Shown piece by piece: positions 54,811 through 62,769 of a stretch of 64,000 nucleotides of DNA. The DNA lies in assembly GCF_001854405.1 (NCBI RefSeq), contig NZ_CP017718.1:2604001-2668000 (forward strand), in the 5' to 3' direction. Source of the stretch: Hyphomonas sp. Mor2. GTDB lineage: Bacteria > Pseudomonadota > Alphaproteobacteria > Caulobacterales > Hyphomonadaceae. The translations under genes and the position numbers were made by a program. The notes below the pieces were generated by a model that searched no databases, had not been told where the DNA came from, and saw only the letters and a list, made by a program, of their open reading frames with translations. Each line of letters begins with the position of its first letter. The first letter of the stretch is position 1.

Positions 54811-55497
54811 TTAGATCTTCTTCACGCCTGTTTGCTCGGTGGGCTCTTTTGCCTTTAGCTTCTCAAATTTCACCTTACCCAAGGCATTTTTCAACAGACT
54901 AACGATAGCCTCGTGATACTCAGATCGTTTCAGCGGTTCGTTGTAGGATTTTGACGTAATTGCATCTGTGAGAATACCGAACGTCGCTTGAATTGCGACT
55001 TCCACCTGAATGCGGTCTTCTTTTTTTGCTTCATCAGGCATCAAACCAACCACCTCATCGACCACGTATTCGCGATACCTATCGAAAGGCTTGCGATGTT
55101 CGATGTCCGAACAACCCCGTTTTACCGCCATGCGAACGACACCTGCGAACTCTTTCCCGGCCCAGAGAGAAACAACTGCATCTGTAAGTGCTTCGGCAGG
55201 TTTAGAACTTGAAGCTATAGAAGGCATCACTTTTTCGAAAGCGCGACGAGCACTCGCAAAAGTGTGGGATGTAATAAAACTCAAGAATGCTTCTTTATCT
55301 GTGAACCGAACGTAGAATGCTCCAACAGAAGTCTCTGCGGCTTTGGAGAATCTTGAGATGGAAATCCCCTCAAAATCAGCGCCCCCGAGCAGTCGTCTGC
55401 CCTCTTGATAGAGCTTAAGCGTTTTCGGTTCCGACAAACTAGCTAACACTCTGCGGCGACCGCGTGATTTATGAGCATTGATAGGAACAGTAACCAT
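54811..55497 (-). CDS. TetR-family regulator
   Basis: The N-terminal helix-turn-helix reads LLGGADFEGISISRFSKAAE then TSVGAFYVRFTDKEAFLSFI, the canonical TetR pattern. The rest is a helical ligand/dimer domain, and the C-terminus is lysine-rich. The ATG at 55497 is chosen because the next upstream ATG lies within a palindrome that is a likely operator. It stands between the integration genes and the GHKL pair and could govern both directions. Confidence 0.85.
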   Translation of the reverse strand: MVTVPINAHKSRGRRRVLASLSEPKTLKLYQEGRRLLGGADFEGISISRFSKAAETSVGAFYVRFTDKEAFLSFITSHTFASARRAFEKVMPSIASSSKPAEALTDAVVSLWAGKEFAGVVRMAVKRGCSDIEHRKPFDRYREYVVDEVVGLMPDEAKKEDRIQVEVAIQATFGILTDAITSKSYNEPLKRSEYHEAIVSLLKNALGKVKFEKLKAKEPTEQTGVKKI

Positions 55498-55517
55498 CCA
55501 CCGACACGTAGCATACA

Positions 55518-55543
55518 ATATTTAGAATTAGAATTCTGAATAT
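55518..55543. promoter_or_regulatory. 26-bp imperfect palindrome, likely TetR operator
   Basis: The arms ATATTTAGAATT (55518-55529) and AATTCTGAATAT (55532-55543) match at all but one pair around AG. It is 20 bases upstream of the TetR start and about 230 bases before the GHKL gene. The rest of this 274-bp gap (55544-55771) shows no gene. Confidence 0.65.
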
Positions 55544-55771
55544 AGATCAACCCGGTTTCACGCACGAACTTTTTCGAGATGGTCAATTGGAATCGTCGAT
55601 AGCTAGAATCTGGAAGTGTAGGGTGTTTCCAGATCGCTCATATCCAACTAAAGAAATGAGGAGACTAGGAGCGTCAAGTAATTGAAGTGATTCACAGGAC
55701 GGGGGCATTTGATCCGAACGACTTGTAAACTCAGATCCAATAAATAGTATTTTGTCCACGAGGGGAAATCA

Positions 55772-57892
55772 TTGAGCCGAACTGAAATAACGTTTCGACC
55801 TCGGTCCCGATTGCTGCAGTTGCTTGGGGATCAACTAATTCGCAGCGCTCGCTTGGCGGTATTTGAGTTGGTCAAAAACTCATACGATGCTGACGCTCGC
55901 AAGGTAGTGGTCTCAATGAACAATTTGGGTAGCAGTGATGCCACAATCACCGTTTCAGACGACGGTGAAGGCATGTCCGCGAAGATCGTCCGCGACATTT
56001 GGTTCGTTCCGGGTCATGACCACAAAGAAAAAACGAAACTGGCGGGAACACGTAGCGAGCTAGGTAGATCGCCGCTTGGAGAAAAAGGTGTCGGAAGATT
56101 TGCGGCTCACAAACTCGGTAACAAAATCAAGCTGGTCACCAAAGCAAATGGCCACGATGAGGTGTTCGTAGATTTGGACTGGGGCAAGTTGATGGAGAAA
56201 GAGTATCTCGAAGATGCTAGCGCCACCATCGTCGAACGGCCCGCGGAAGTCTTCGATTCGGCGAAAACTGGTACCAAAATCGAAATCTCTGATCTACGCG
56301 ATGATCAATGGAGCAAAGGCGACCTAAGGAGACTATATCGTGATATTACTTCGATTTGTTCACCGTTTGATGGTCCGGACGAGTTCGACGTTACGCTAGA
56401 GGTCCCAGGACGAGAAGGAGAGTTTGACGACATTCCGGATACAGTCGAAATTCTCAAACGAGCCCCTTGGCACTTCCGGTTCACGTTCGACGGCGACAAA
56501 TTTGAGTGGAAATACGAGTTTCGTCCTCCCGCTAACTTGGTGGGACGTATCGAACGTCGAAAATTGAACTCTTCGAGTTCGGAACGATTGTTATTGCCGC
56601 GAACTCCCGGCAGCAAAAAAACGGACGTGTTGACTGCAACCGCCGAGCTTCTCGAGGGCATTGGCCCCGTCTCGGGTGAATTCTACGTCTACGATCGTGG
56701 ACCAGAAGTACTCGGGAAGGGCGCGGAAAAACAACTGGTCACCCGATTCTTGGATGCTAACGGCGGAGTACGGGTCTATCGCGATGGTGTGAGGGTCTAC
56801 AACTACGGTGACGAGGACGACGATTGGCTAAGTCTTGACCATCGACGATTTATCACCCCCACAAAAAACATTAGTCGAAACAATGTTTTAGGCGCCATCT
56901 CTGTCTCGGCGGAAACCAGCGGTCAACTGAAAGAAAAAACTAATAGAGAAGGGTTTGTCGAAAACTCCGCGTATGATGCGCTTAAGCGGATCGTATTGGG
57001 AGCTTTCCAAATCTTGGAAACTGAAAGGGCGCTGGATAAAGAAGCTATCCGCAAGACGGAGCGAAAACCTGTTCAAGTCGAATCAGATCGCATTAAGGAC
57101 CCGATCGCAGAGATAAGACGACTTGCTGAACAAGAAAAGCTATCCGACAAATTTGCCCCTAGCATCGATCGGCTGGAAAAAAATTATAACGAACTTCGCG
57201 AAACGATGCTTCAAGCCGGATTATCTGGATTAGGGCTCGCCACAGTATTCCACGAAATTCAGCATGGGGTAACCGCGTTGCTGCGGCGGGCAAAAGGCGG
57301 AGCTTCGGTCGAGGATATCGTGCAACAAGCTCAAGAGCTCGAGCAGCTACTGAATGGAATATCCGGGCTTTTACGCAAGTCCGAGAAGACTACCATTTCA
57401 GCGCGTGACTTGGTCAAAAAAGTACGCCAAGCATCGCTTATACGATTTCGCACTCACAGAGTGGAATTGGTATCACCGCTAATGCAAGACGGCGACTCAG
57501 ATTTCGACATAAAGATCAATAGCCGTCTTTTTGTGGGCGCAATGACCAATCTGTTGGATAATTCGTTTTATTGGATGAGAGCCCGATGGCCTTCTCGTCC
57601 AGCCGATAACGCCCCCAGCCCAAGGAAAATCTATATAGGCGCAAGCGACGATTTCGAGTTTGGGCCAGCCATCGTAATTGCGGACACTGGGCCGGGGTTT
57701 CAGGACGATCCGGAAACTCTAGTAGAACCATTCTTTACTCGGCGTCCCGACGGCATGGGCCTTGGTTTTTACTATACGAACTTGGTCATGGAGTTGTCTG
57801 GCGGCGAGCTGGTTTTTCCACACGTTGACGAAGTCGATGTTCCCAAAGGATTTGATGGCGCATTGGTTGCGATGGTGTTCCCAGGAAAATGA
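55772..57892 (+). CDS. Double-GHKL ATPase: Hsp90/MutL-like N-domain plus histidine-kinase-like C-domain
   Basis: TTG start, with AGGGGA 5 bases upstream. Residues 1-200 form a GHKL ATPase of the Hsp90/MutL type: N-box ELVKNSYDADA (E32, N36, D39), VSDDGEGM and LGEKGVGRFAAHKLG. A beta-rich middle part follows (about 200-400). Then come a helical segment with a possible phospho-acceptor in VFHEIQHGVTALL (His494) and a second GHKL domain with NLLDNSFYWM (Asn597), IADTGPGF and GMGLGFYYTNLVMEL. It is translationally coupled (ATGA) to a receiver-like protein, so a phosphorelay-type pair is likely. The architecture, not any known defence family, is what is recognised. Confidence 0.88.
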   Translation: MSRTEITFRPRSRLLQLLGDQLIRSARLAVFELVKNSYDADARKVVVSMNNLGSSDATITVSDDGEGMSAKIVRDIWFVPGHDHKEKTKLAGTRSELGRSPLGEKGVGRFAAHKLGNKIKLVTKANGHDEVFVDLDWGKLMEKEYLEDASATIVERPAEVFDSAKTGTKIEISDLRDDQWSKGDLRRLYRDITSICSPFDGPDEFDVTLEVPGREGEFDDIPDTVEILKRAPWHFRFTFDGDKFEWKYEFRPPANLVGRIERRKLNSSSSERLLLPRTPGSKKTDVLTATAELLEGIGPVSGEFYVYDRGPEVLGKGAEKQLVTRFLDANGGVRVYRDGVRVYNYGDEDDDWLSLDHRRFITPTKNISRNNVLGAISVSAETSGQLKEKTNREGFVENSAYDALKRIVLGAFQILETERALDKEAIRKTERKPVQVESDRIKDPIAEIRRLAEQEKLSDKFAPSIDRLEKNYNELRETMLQAGLSGLGLATVFHEIQHGVTALLRRAKGGASVEDIVQQAQELEQLLNGISGLLRKSEKTTISARDLVKKVRQASLIRFRTHRVELVSPLMQDGDSDFDIKINSRLFVGAMTNLLDNSFYWMRARWPSRPADNAPSPRKIYIGASDDFEFGPAIVIADTGPGFQDDPETLVEPFFTRRPDGMGLGFYYTNLVMELSGGELVFPHVDEVDVPKGFDGALVAMVFPGK

Positions 57893-59190
57893 TTATTCAA
57901 CCGGCGAGAATAGTGGTAATTGACAATAACAGCGAGCACCTAAAGGCCCTTGTAGATGCTTTGTCTGGCTTGGGTTCAGCGTGTTTACCATTTCACTATC
58001 AAGACGCGCATCCTGAAAGACACCTTCTGGCAGGAGCGAGATTTATTTTCTGTGACCTGCATCTGATTTCGGACGCAGTGACTTCAGACAAACAAAAAGA
58101 ATATGCAAACATTGCGAGTATGCTTTTGGAGGCCCTTCGCGATGATCATGGCCCTTATGTCCTTGTCATTTGGTCTGAGTATCCAGACGATGTCGAGGCC
58201 CTGAAAAGATACGTCGCTGAACTGGAAGATGGAAAAAAGCCGCTGTTAGTCCATGCACTCAACAAGAACGATTATATTCACACGAATGCAAACGACGGAG
58301 AATTCGCGGGAAACTTAGTTCAAGCCGTCGCCGAGTTGTTTCAAAGCCTTCCGGGATTAGCCGCGATGTTGCAGTGGGAGCAAATCGTATCCGACGCGGC
58401 TGCACAAACCACATCATCGCTTTGGTCGCATTGCACCGGTGACACAACTGCAAGACGTGATGAGTCTCTCAGCAACACTTTGGGGAAACTCGCGAACGGG
58501 GCGTCCGGAGAACGTTCAGCAAAGGTTTTTCCTGGCAGAAGCGTGATAAGTGCCTTGAACCCGTTGCTGGCGGATCAACTCGAGCAAAACGAGATCGACG
58601 AAACCATCTGGAAGGAAGCAGTTCAGTTTAAGAAAGCAGACTTTGCAGCGTCCGACGCGAGCTTATACACGATGTTGCACGTAGAATGCCCGACATCTCA
58701 CAACGCAACTGAGCGAGGAGCGTTGGTCGAGCTCCCAAAATCATTGGAAAAAGACAAGGCCTTTGAAGCAGTTTTTGGATACGATCGAAAGTCAATCATT
58801 CATGAATTCGGATACCGCGGTGAGCGGCTGGATGACGCTGTAAAACAAGCGACGTGGTGCTGTTTGCAGATCAACGCTGCTTGTGACCAAGCGCAGGGGC
58901 ATCCAGGTTTAGTGCCTTATACATTATCGTGCTTTGTACCGACCGCGATTAAAAAACGAGAAGGCAAACGCGATAGCGTATTCCAGTCTCGGGGAATGGT
59001 CATTGATGAGATCGAACAGTTTTTGTTCAGTCATGGCCGCTTCACCACCGGCATGACACAAAGACGGGCAATTGAACTCAAGCCACTAATGCGGCTGCGG
59101 GGTCAGTTGTTGGATCAAGCGGTGTTTGATATTCGGGTTCAGGCCGCTCGCCTGGGCACGATTGAACCGTTTCGATCGAAGAATCCATAA
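57889..59190 (+). CDS. Receiver-like protein with unknown C-terminal effector region
   Basis: The first 130 residues look like a response-regulator receiver: acidic Asp12 (IVVIDNNSEH, lacking the usual second acid), putative phospho-acceptor Asp56 (FIFCDLHLIS), Ser96 (VLVIWSEY) and Lys126 (LNKND). The remaining 300 residues match no family I know. They include WEQIVSDAAAQTTSSLWSHC, LYTMLHVECPTSHNATERGA and a helical C-terminus. It starts inside the stop of the double-GHKL gene. Its last 113 bases overlap the 3' end of the convergent methyltransferase gene. Confidence 0.85.
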   Translation: MIIQPARIVVIDNNSEHLKALVDALSGLGSACLPFHYQDAHPERHLLAGARFIFCDLHLISDAVTSDKQKEYANIASMLLEALRDDHGPYVLVIWSEYPDDVEALKRYVAELEDGKKPLLVHALNKNDYIHTNANDGEFAGNLVQAVAELFQSLPGLAAMLQWEQIVSDAAAQTTSSLWSHCTGDTTARRDESLSNTLGKLANGASGERSAKVFPGRSVISALNPLLADQLEQNEIDETIWKEAVQFKKADFAASDASLYTMLHVECPTSHNATERGALVELPKSLEKDKAFEAVFGYDRKSIIHEFGYRGERLDDAVKQATWCCLQINAACDQAQGHPGLVPYTLSCFVPTAIKKREGKRDSVFQSRGMVIDEIEQFLFSHGRFTTGMTQRRAIELKPLMRLRGQLLDQAVFDIRVQAARLGTIEPFRSKNP

Positions 59191-60121
59191 TGCATTTGAC
59201 CACCCATTTCATTACGGGGGGACAAACACCATTGCCCAACATATGTACGCGCTGTCGGCGAGTACCAAACGGCATCTCATAGCGTTTCGTGAACCCCATA
59301 GCGCGCGCGAGTTCTGGAACCTGGAGCATCCTCATCGTATGACCGCCATCAACTGGCTCAACTAATGCAAAACGATCGACGGTCGTGATCGTACGAAGAG
59401 GACGATCCAGCGGCTGCCAACCGCCGGATCCGTCGGTACCGTAGTACACAATCAAAAAGGGCTGATTTTTCCCAACCTCGGAGAATGCACGTTCCGCTCG
59501 CTCAAGTGTGGCGGGAGCTCGCTTTTCTGAATAAAGTTGGGAAGTTTTCCACGTTCCTGGTTTATCCAAAACGGTCTGCACCGTCTTGGTAGTTTTCCGG
59601 TTTGGGACCTTCATCTTCACCGCTCGGTTTTTGCCGCAGACCAAAAACAAACGTCTTCTACTCTGAGGAACACTGAAATAAGCCGCATCTAATACCAGCT
59701 CATTGATCGAGTATCCCAGATCGCGAAGTTCCCGTTTCATCTCTTCGTATCTCGACCAAGGCCGCATATGAACGACGTTCTCCATAACGACCCAGTCGGG
59801 GTCGAACACCTTGGCATAACGAATTGCCTGCAACGCTGTCGCTCTGCTCTCTTCCGAGCGGGGTGCAGCTCCTTTCGCGCAGGTGTGGTTGGTGCATTCC
59901 GGGGACGCGAGGAGCAGCTCAATTGGTCCGATTTCTTCCCTGAGAGCCTCAGGATCAATATCCTCCAGCCGGCTAGTTTTTACCGTAGCATCGGGGAAAT
60001 TGTGTTTGAATGTTTGGGTGGCGAGACCCCATAGATCAACTCCGCCAACAATTTGCGCACCCGCTGCACGCGCCCCGAAACTGCTACCCCCACCCCCGCA
60101 GAATAAGTCTAGCGTGCGCAT
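59078..60121 (-). CDS. dcm: C5-cytosine DNA methyltransferase with SPECT motif IV
   Basis: Motif I is TLDLFCGGGGSSFGARAAGA; motif VI is VMENVVHMRPWS; motif VIII is QSRRRLFLVCG; motif X is MLGNGVCPPVMKWV. The catalytic Cys76 lies in ASPECTNHTCAKG, where SPEC replaces the usual PPCQ. ATG at 60121 has GGAGG 10 bases upstream. It transfers methyl from AdoMet to cytosine. The partners vsr and an Mrr-type nuclease are next to it. The recognition sequence cannot be read from the protein. Confidence 0.93.
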   Translation of the reverse strand: MRTLDLFCGGGGSSFGARAAGAQIVGGVDLWGLATQTFKHNFPDATVKTSRLEDIDPEALREEIGPIELLLASPECTNHTCAKGAAPRSEESRATALQAIRYAKVFDPDWVVMENVVHMRPWSRYEEMKRELRDLGYSINELVLDAAYFSVPQSRRRLFLVCGKNRAVKMKVPNRKTTKTVQTVLDKPGTWKTSQLYSEKRAPATLERAERAFSEVGKNQPFLIVYYGTDGSGGWQPLDRPLRTITTVDRFALVEPVDGGHTMRMLQVPELARAMGFTKRYEMPFGTRRQRVHMLGNGVCPPVMKWVVKCIMDSSIETVQSCPGERPEPEYQTPLDPTTDPAAALVA

Positions 60122-60219
60122 TTTTTGACGACCTCCAGAGTTCACGCTGTGCCGCTTACCAGGTTTACGCTCGATGCGCCAGGTAGGCTTGGACGTCGTA
60201 AAGTGAGATAATCCGCGTT

Positions 60220-60642
60220 ATGGATAGGTTAAGCTCCTCCGCCAGAAGCGCCAATATGGCGAAAATCAAAGGACGTGACACTAAACCAGAGTTACGACTG
60301 CGGAGTTCGTTGCATAAGCAAGGGCTGAGATTCAGAGTAACTTACAAATCACTTCCAGGTACCCCTGATATAGTGTTTGTATCAGCGAGAACTGCTGTCT
60401 TTGTCCACGGCTGCTTCTGGCATCGCCATTCTGGTTGCAAGTTCACAACGATGCCGAAAACACGGGTTGAATTCTGGAAAAAGAAATTCACGGACAACGT
60501 GAATCGAGATGCGCGAGTTAAGGAGGCGTTGGAGAAAATCGGATGGAACGTTTTGGTCGTTTGGGAATGCGAAATCGCTTCAGAGACCGGTTTGCAATCG
60601 AGATCTGAATGGGTCGCTTCTCACCTAAATAAAAGGCATTAG
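60220..60642 (+). CDS. vsr: Very short patch repair endonuclease (Vsr)
   Basis: Vsr nicks at T:G mismatches caused by 5-methylcytosine deamination and so accompanies cytosine methyltransferases. The signature segments are GTPDIVFVSARTAVFVHGCF and FWHRHSGCKF (Asp, His, Cys of the active/zinc site), plus EFWKKKFTDNVNRDARV. 140 residues. It is divergent from dcm across a 98-bp gap and overlaps the restriction gene's stop by 4 bases (TTAG). Confidence 0.96.
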   Translation: MDRLSSSARSANMAKIKGRDTKPELRLRSSLHKQGLRFRVTYKSLPGTPDIVFVSARTAVFVHGCFWHRHSGCKFTTMPKTRVEFWKKKFTDNVNRDARVKEALEKIGWNVLVVWECEIASETGLQSRSEWVASHLNKRH

Positions 60643-61817
60643 CAACCAATTGGAAAATAGGCTTTCAGCCAGTCTCGCAGCTCAGAAGGTGAGGAGATAT
60701 CCGCATCCGTCAAGATCTGAACTATGTCCCGTGCCGCAATCACGACAATTGGGTGTTCGTCTTCTTTCAGTTCCTGGTACGCTTGCCGATCGAGCCACGA
60801 GGTGGTTACCAGAACACCAAATTGCCTGTGACGAAGACGCGAAATAAGTCTGGAGAGCGATTTGACCCCTACACCTCGCTCGCTCCAACACTTCGCTTCG
60901 AGTGCAAAATCGACAAGAACTGATGAAGGGCCGCTGCCAATTCTATATTGGCCAATGGCGTCACGTCCACCGTCCCTGTGACGGCGCGTGACTTCAATGC
61001 TGACGACATTTGGAAGGGCCATTTCTGTCAGCTTCGCCGCGCAGTGCTCAAATTCATACGGAGATGCTTCAAAGTGCGAGATGATCACATCAACAAGCAT
61101 CCTATCTCTTTTTGTGAGCGGTTTCTGCTCATTTGGAGTTCGCCATTCCACTGAGCGTTCGGCGACCAAGCGTCTCCTTTTGCCGGTCTTGAGCCACTCG
61201 GACCAAGCGTCAGGGGCTAAACGCTCATCCGGTGCACCTGCAATCAAACTATCGAGCCACTGTCTTTCGATTATCGGGACATCTAGTATCGAAAAAAGGG
61301 CGCGATAGTTCTGGAATCGATTTCCGCCTGAGCTCCTCCAAAGCGCCACGAGGGATCCTTTCTCTGAAACGTCGGAAGTTCCTGGAACCGCGAGCCCTAA
61401 GAATTTGACGTTCCTTCCAACATCGCCATAACGCGCAAAAATGAACGTGGGCGGTACCAGGGCTCTTTGCTCAGGTCCACCATAGGCGGAATGAAAAATG
61501 CTACGGAGGATACGGTTACCCTGTCGACCAGTGTCATGAAGAGCGTGCCCAGGTTTTTTGTTGTCGCCGTAATAACTGAAAACTCCAGTTTCCAAGTCGA
61601 CGCTGTCTGGCCAATCTGCATCTGCGTTGGTCGTGTAGAGCATAAGCATTTCCAGCTTTTTTTCCAATGTTCCACGAAACCTAAACCCGCCTTGGTTACT
61701 TAGAGAAAGGAGCTTTGGAAATGGGTCGCTACCAAAGGTATTATCGACTCCACCCTCGTATACCGCGTCTACGACTAGATCGGCCCTTTCAAGGTCCGCA
61801 AAAGACACAGTTTTCAT
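60639..61817 (-). CDS. Restriction endonuclease, AspBHI-N/Mrr type
   Basis: ATG at 61817 has AGGA 9 bases upstream; ATG at 61823 is only 3 bases from the AAGGA. The N-terminal half has the AspBHI-N-like features SLSNQGGFRFRG, VFSYYGDNKKPGHALHDTGR and QGNRILRSIF. The C-terminal Mrr-like nuclease has Asp286 (DGGRDAIGQYRI), Glu307 and Lys309 (FALEAKCWS). AspBHI-type enzymes cut DNA containing 5-methylcytosine; whether this one does is unknown. It is the last gene of a minus-strand run with a serine hydrolase and a membrane protein. Confidence 0.85.
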   Translation of the reverse strand: MKTVSFADLERADLVVDAVYEGGVDNTFGSDPFPKLLSLSNQGGFRFRGTLEKKLEMLMLYTTNADADWPDSVDLETGVFSYYGDNKKPGHALHDTGRQGNRILRSIFHSAYGGPEQRALVPPTFIFARYGDVGRNVKFLGLAVPGTSDVSEKGSLVALWRSSGGNRFQNYRALFSILDVPIIERQWLDSLIAGAPDERLAPDAWSEWLKTGKRRRLVAERSVEWRTPNEQKPLTKRDRMLVDVIISHFEASPYEFEHCAAKLTEMALPNVVSIEVTRRHRDGGRDAIGQYRIGSGPSSVLVDFALEAKCWSERGVGVKSLSRLISRLRHRQFGVLVTTSWLDRQAYQELKEDEHPIVVIAARDIVQILTDADISSPSELRDWLKAYFPIGC

Positions 61818-61854
61818 ATCCATTCTTCCTTCGGCTTTCTCCCGGTTCGCTCGG

Positions 61855-62769
61855 TCATCTCAGAGTAGATCGAAGTACATCCAAGAGCCTCCCGTCTCGT
61901 AGGTATCGAGTTGCGGAATGTGCATCCTCACGACCGTTATCAACGTCTGCGTAGTTCTCGATATTGCTACAACCGAACGTCTCCATGTTTAGTTCGCCAT
62001 GCAGTGCTACAAAGTCCTCAGGATCAGAGAAGTTAGTCCAGCGCTGCACACTATCGGGCCTAAAGAACGGCGATCGAATCTTTTTCTTCACCAATTTGAT
62101 TCCGAGCGGAGAACCCATTGTTGCAAAGAGGTTAATCCTGTTCGGTTCCGATAACTCTCTGAGAATTTCGAACCCAACAACCGTTCCCAGTGAATGTGAA
62201 ATCACCACGACACTTTCATATTCGTCCAAGTCCTCGAACACTTGTTGTTTGACTCGGGTCTTGATCGCGGTTCGTAGTTCGGCATCTTCAAGGTAAACAC
62301 TCGCTTGTGGCAAGAACACCCTTGCAAGAAATCTTCCTTGCGTGGGTAGCGCACTCTCGAGCGCCCGCGCTATCGCCTTCACCCAATGCTTATGGATACC
62401 GTCGGCCATTTCTGAAGTGGACTCAGAGTTGGACGTGGTATGAAAATCCCGAACTTGCGCATCGGTTAATCCAGATCTGGCCATAAACAACTTAGCAAGT
62501 TCTGCTTCGCTCCGAGACGAGTAAACTTGCGCTGCTCCGCCCATTCCGGTGGCGTTTGACCCATTTGTCTCAACTGTATTGACCGCATTAGCGAGAAGAT
62601 CAGCGTAATAGGCGCAGTCAAGCACCACATCCTTCAGGAGCGTATTTGGGCCTTCTATCTCAGAGTTTAGCGCACTGCGCCATTTCTCCATGATTTGCTC
62701 TCGGGTTGAGCGTTCATTGTTTATGCCGTGGATGAGTATTACTTTTTTGAGCTGATTCACTTTAATCAC
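61855..62769 (-). CDS. Alpha/beta-fold serine hydrolase of island
   Basis: Start is GTG, overlapping the stop of the membrane-protein gene (GTGA). KKVILIHGINNERSTREQIM is the first strand and oxyanion loop; nucleophile Ser193 is in VVVISHSLGTVVGFEILREL. Asp252 (SDPEDF) and His284 (DAHSATRY) complete a plausible triad. 304 residues. It resembles lipases/esterases and the hydrolase effectors found in some defence systems; no substrate can be given. Confidence 0.8.
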   Translation of the reverse strand: MIKVNQLKKVILIHGINNERSTREQIMEKWRSALNSEIEGPNTLLKDVVLDCAYYADLLANAVNTVETNGSNATGMGGAAQVYSSRSEAELAKLFMARSGLTDAQVRDFHTTSNSESTSEMADGIHKHWVKAIARALESALPTQGRFLARVFLPQASVYLEDAELRTAIKTRVKQQVFEDLDEYESVVVISHSLGTVVGFEILRELSEPNRINLFATMGSPLGIKLVKKKIRSPFFRPDSVQRWTNFSDPEDFVALHGELNMETFGCSNIENYADVDNGREDAHSATRYLRDGRLLDVLRSTLR

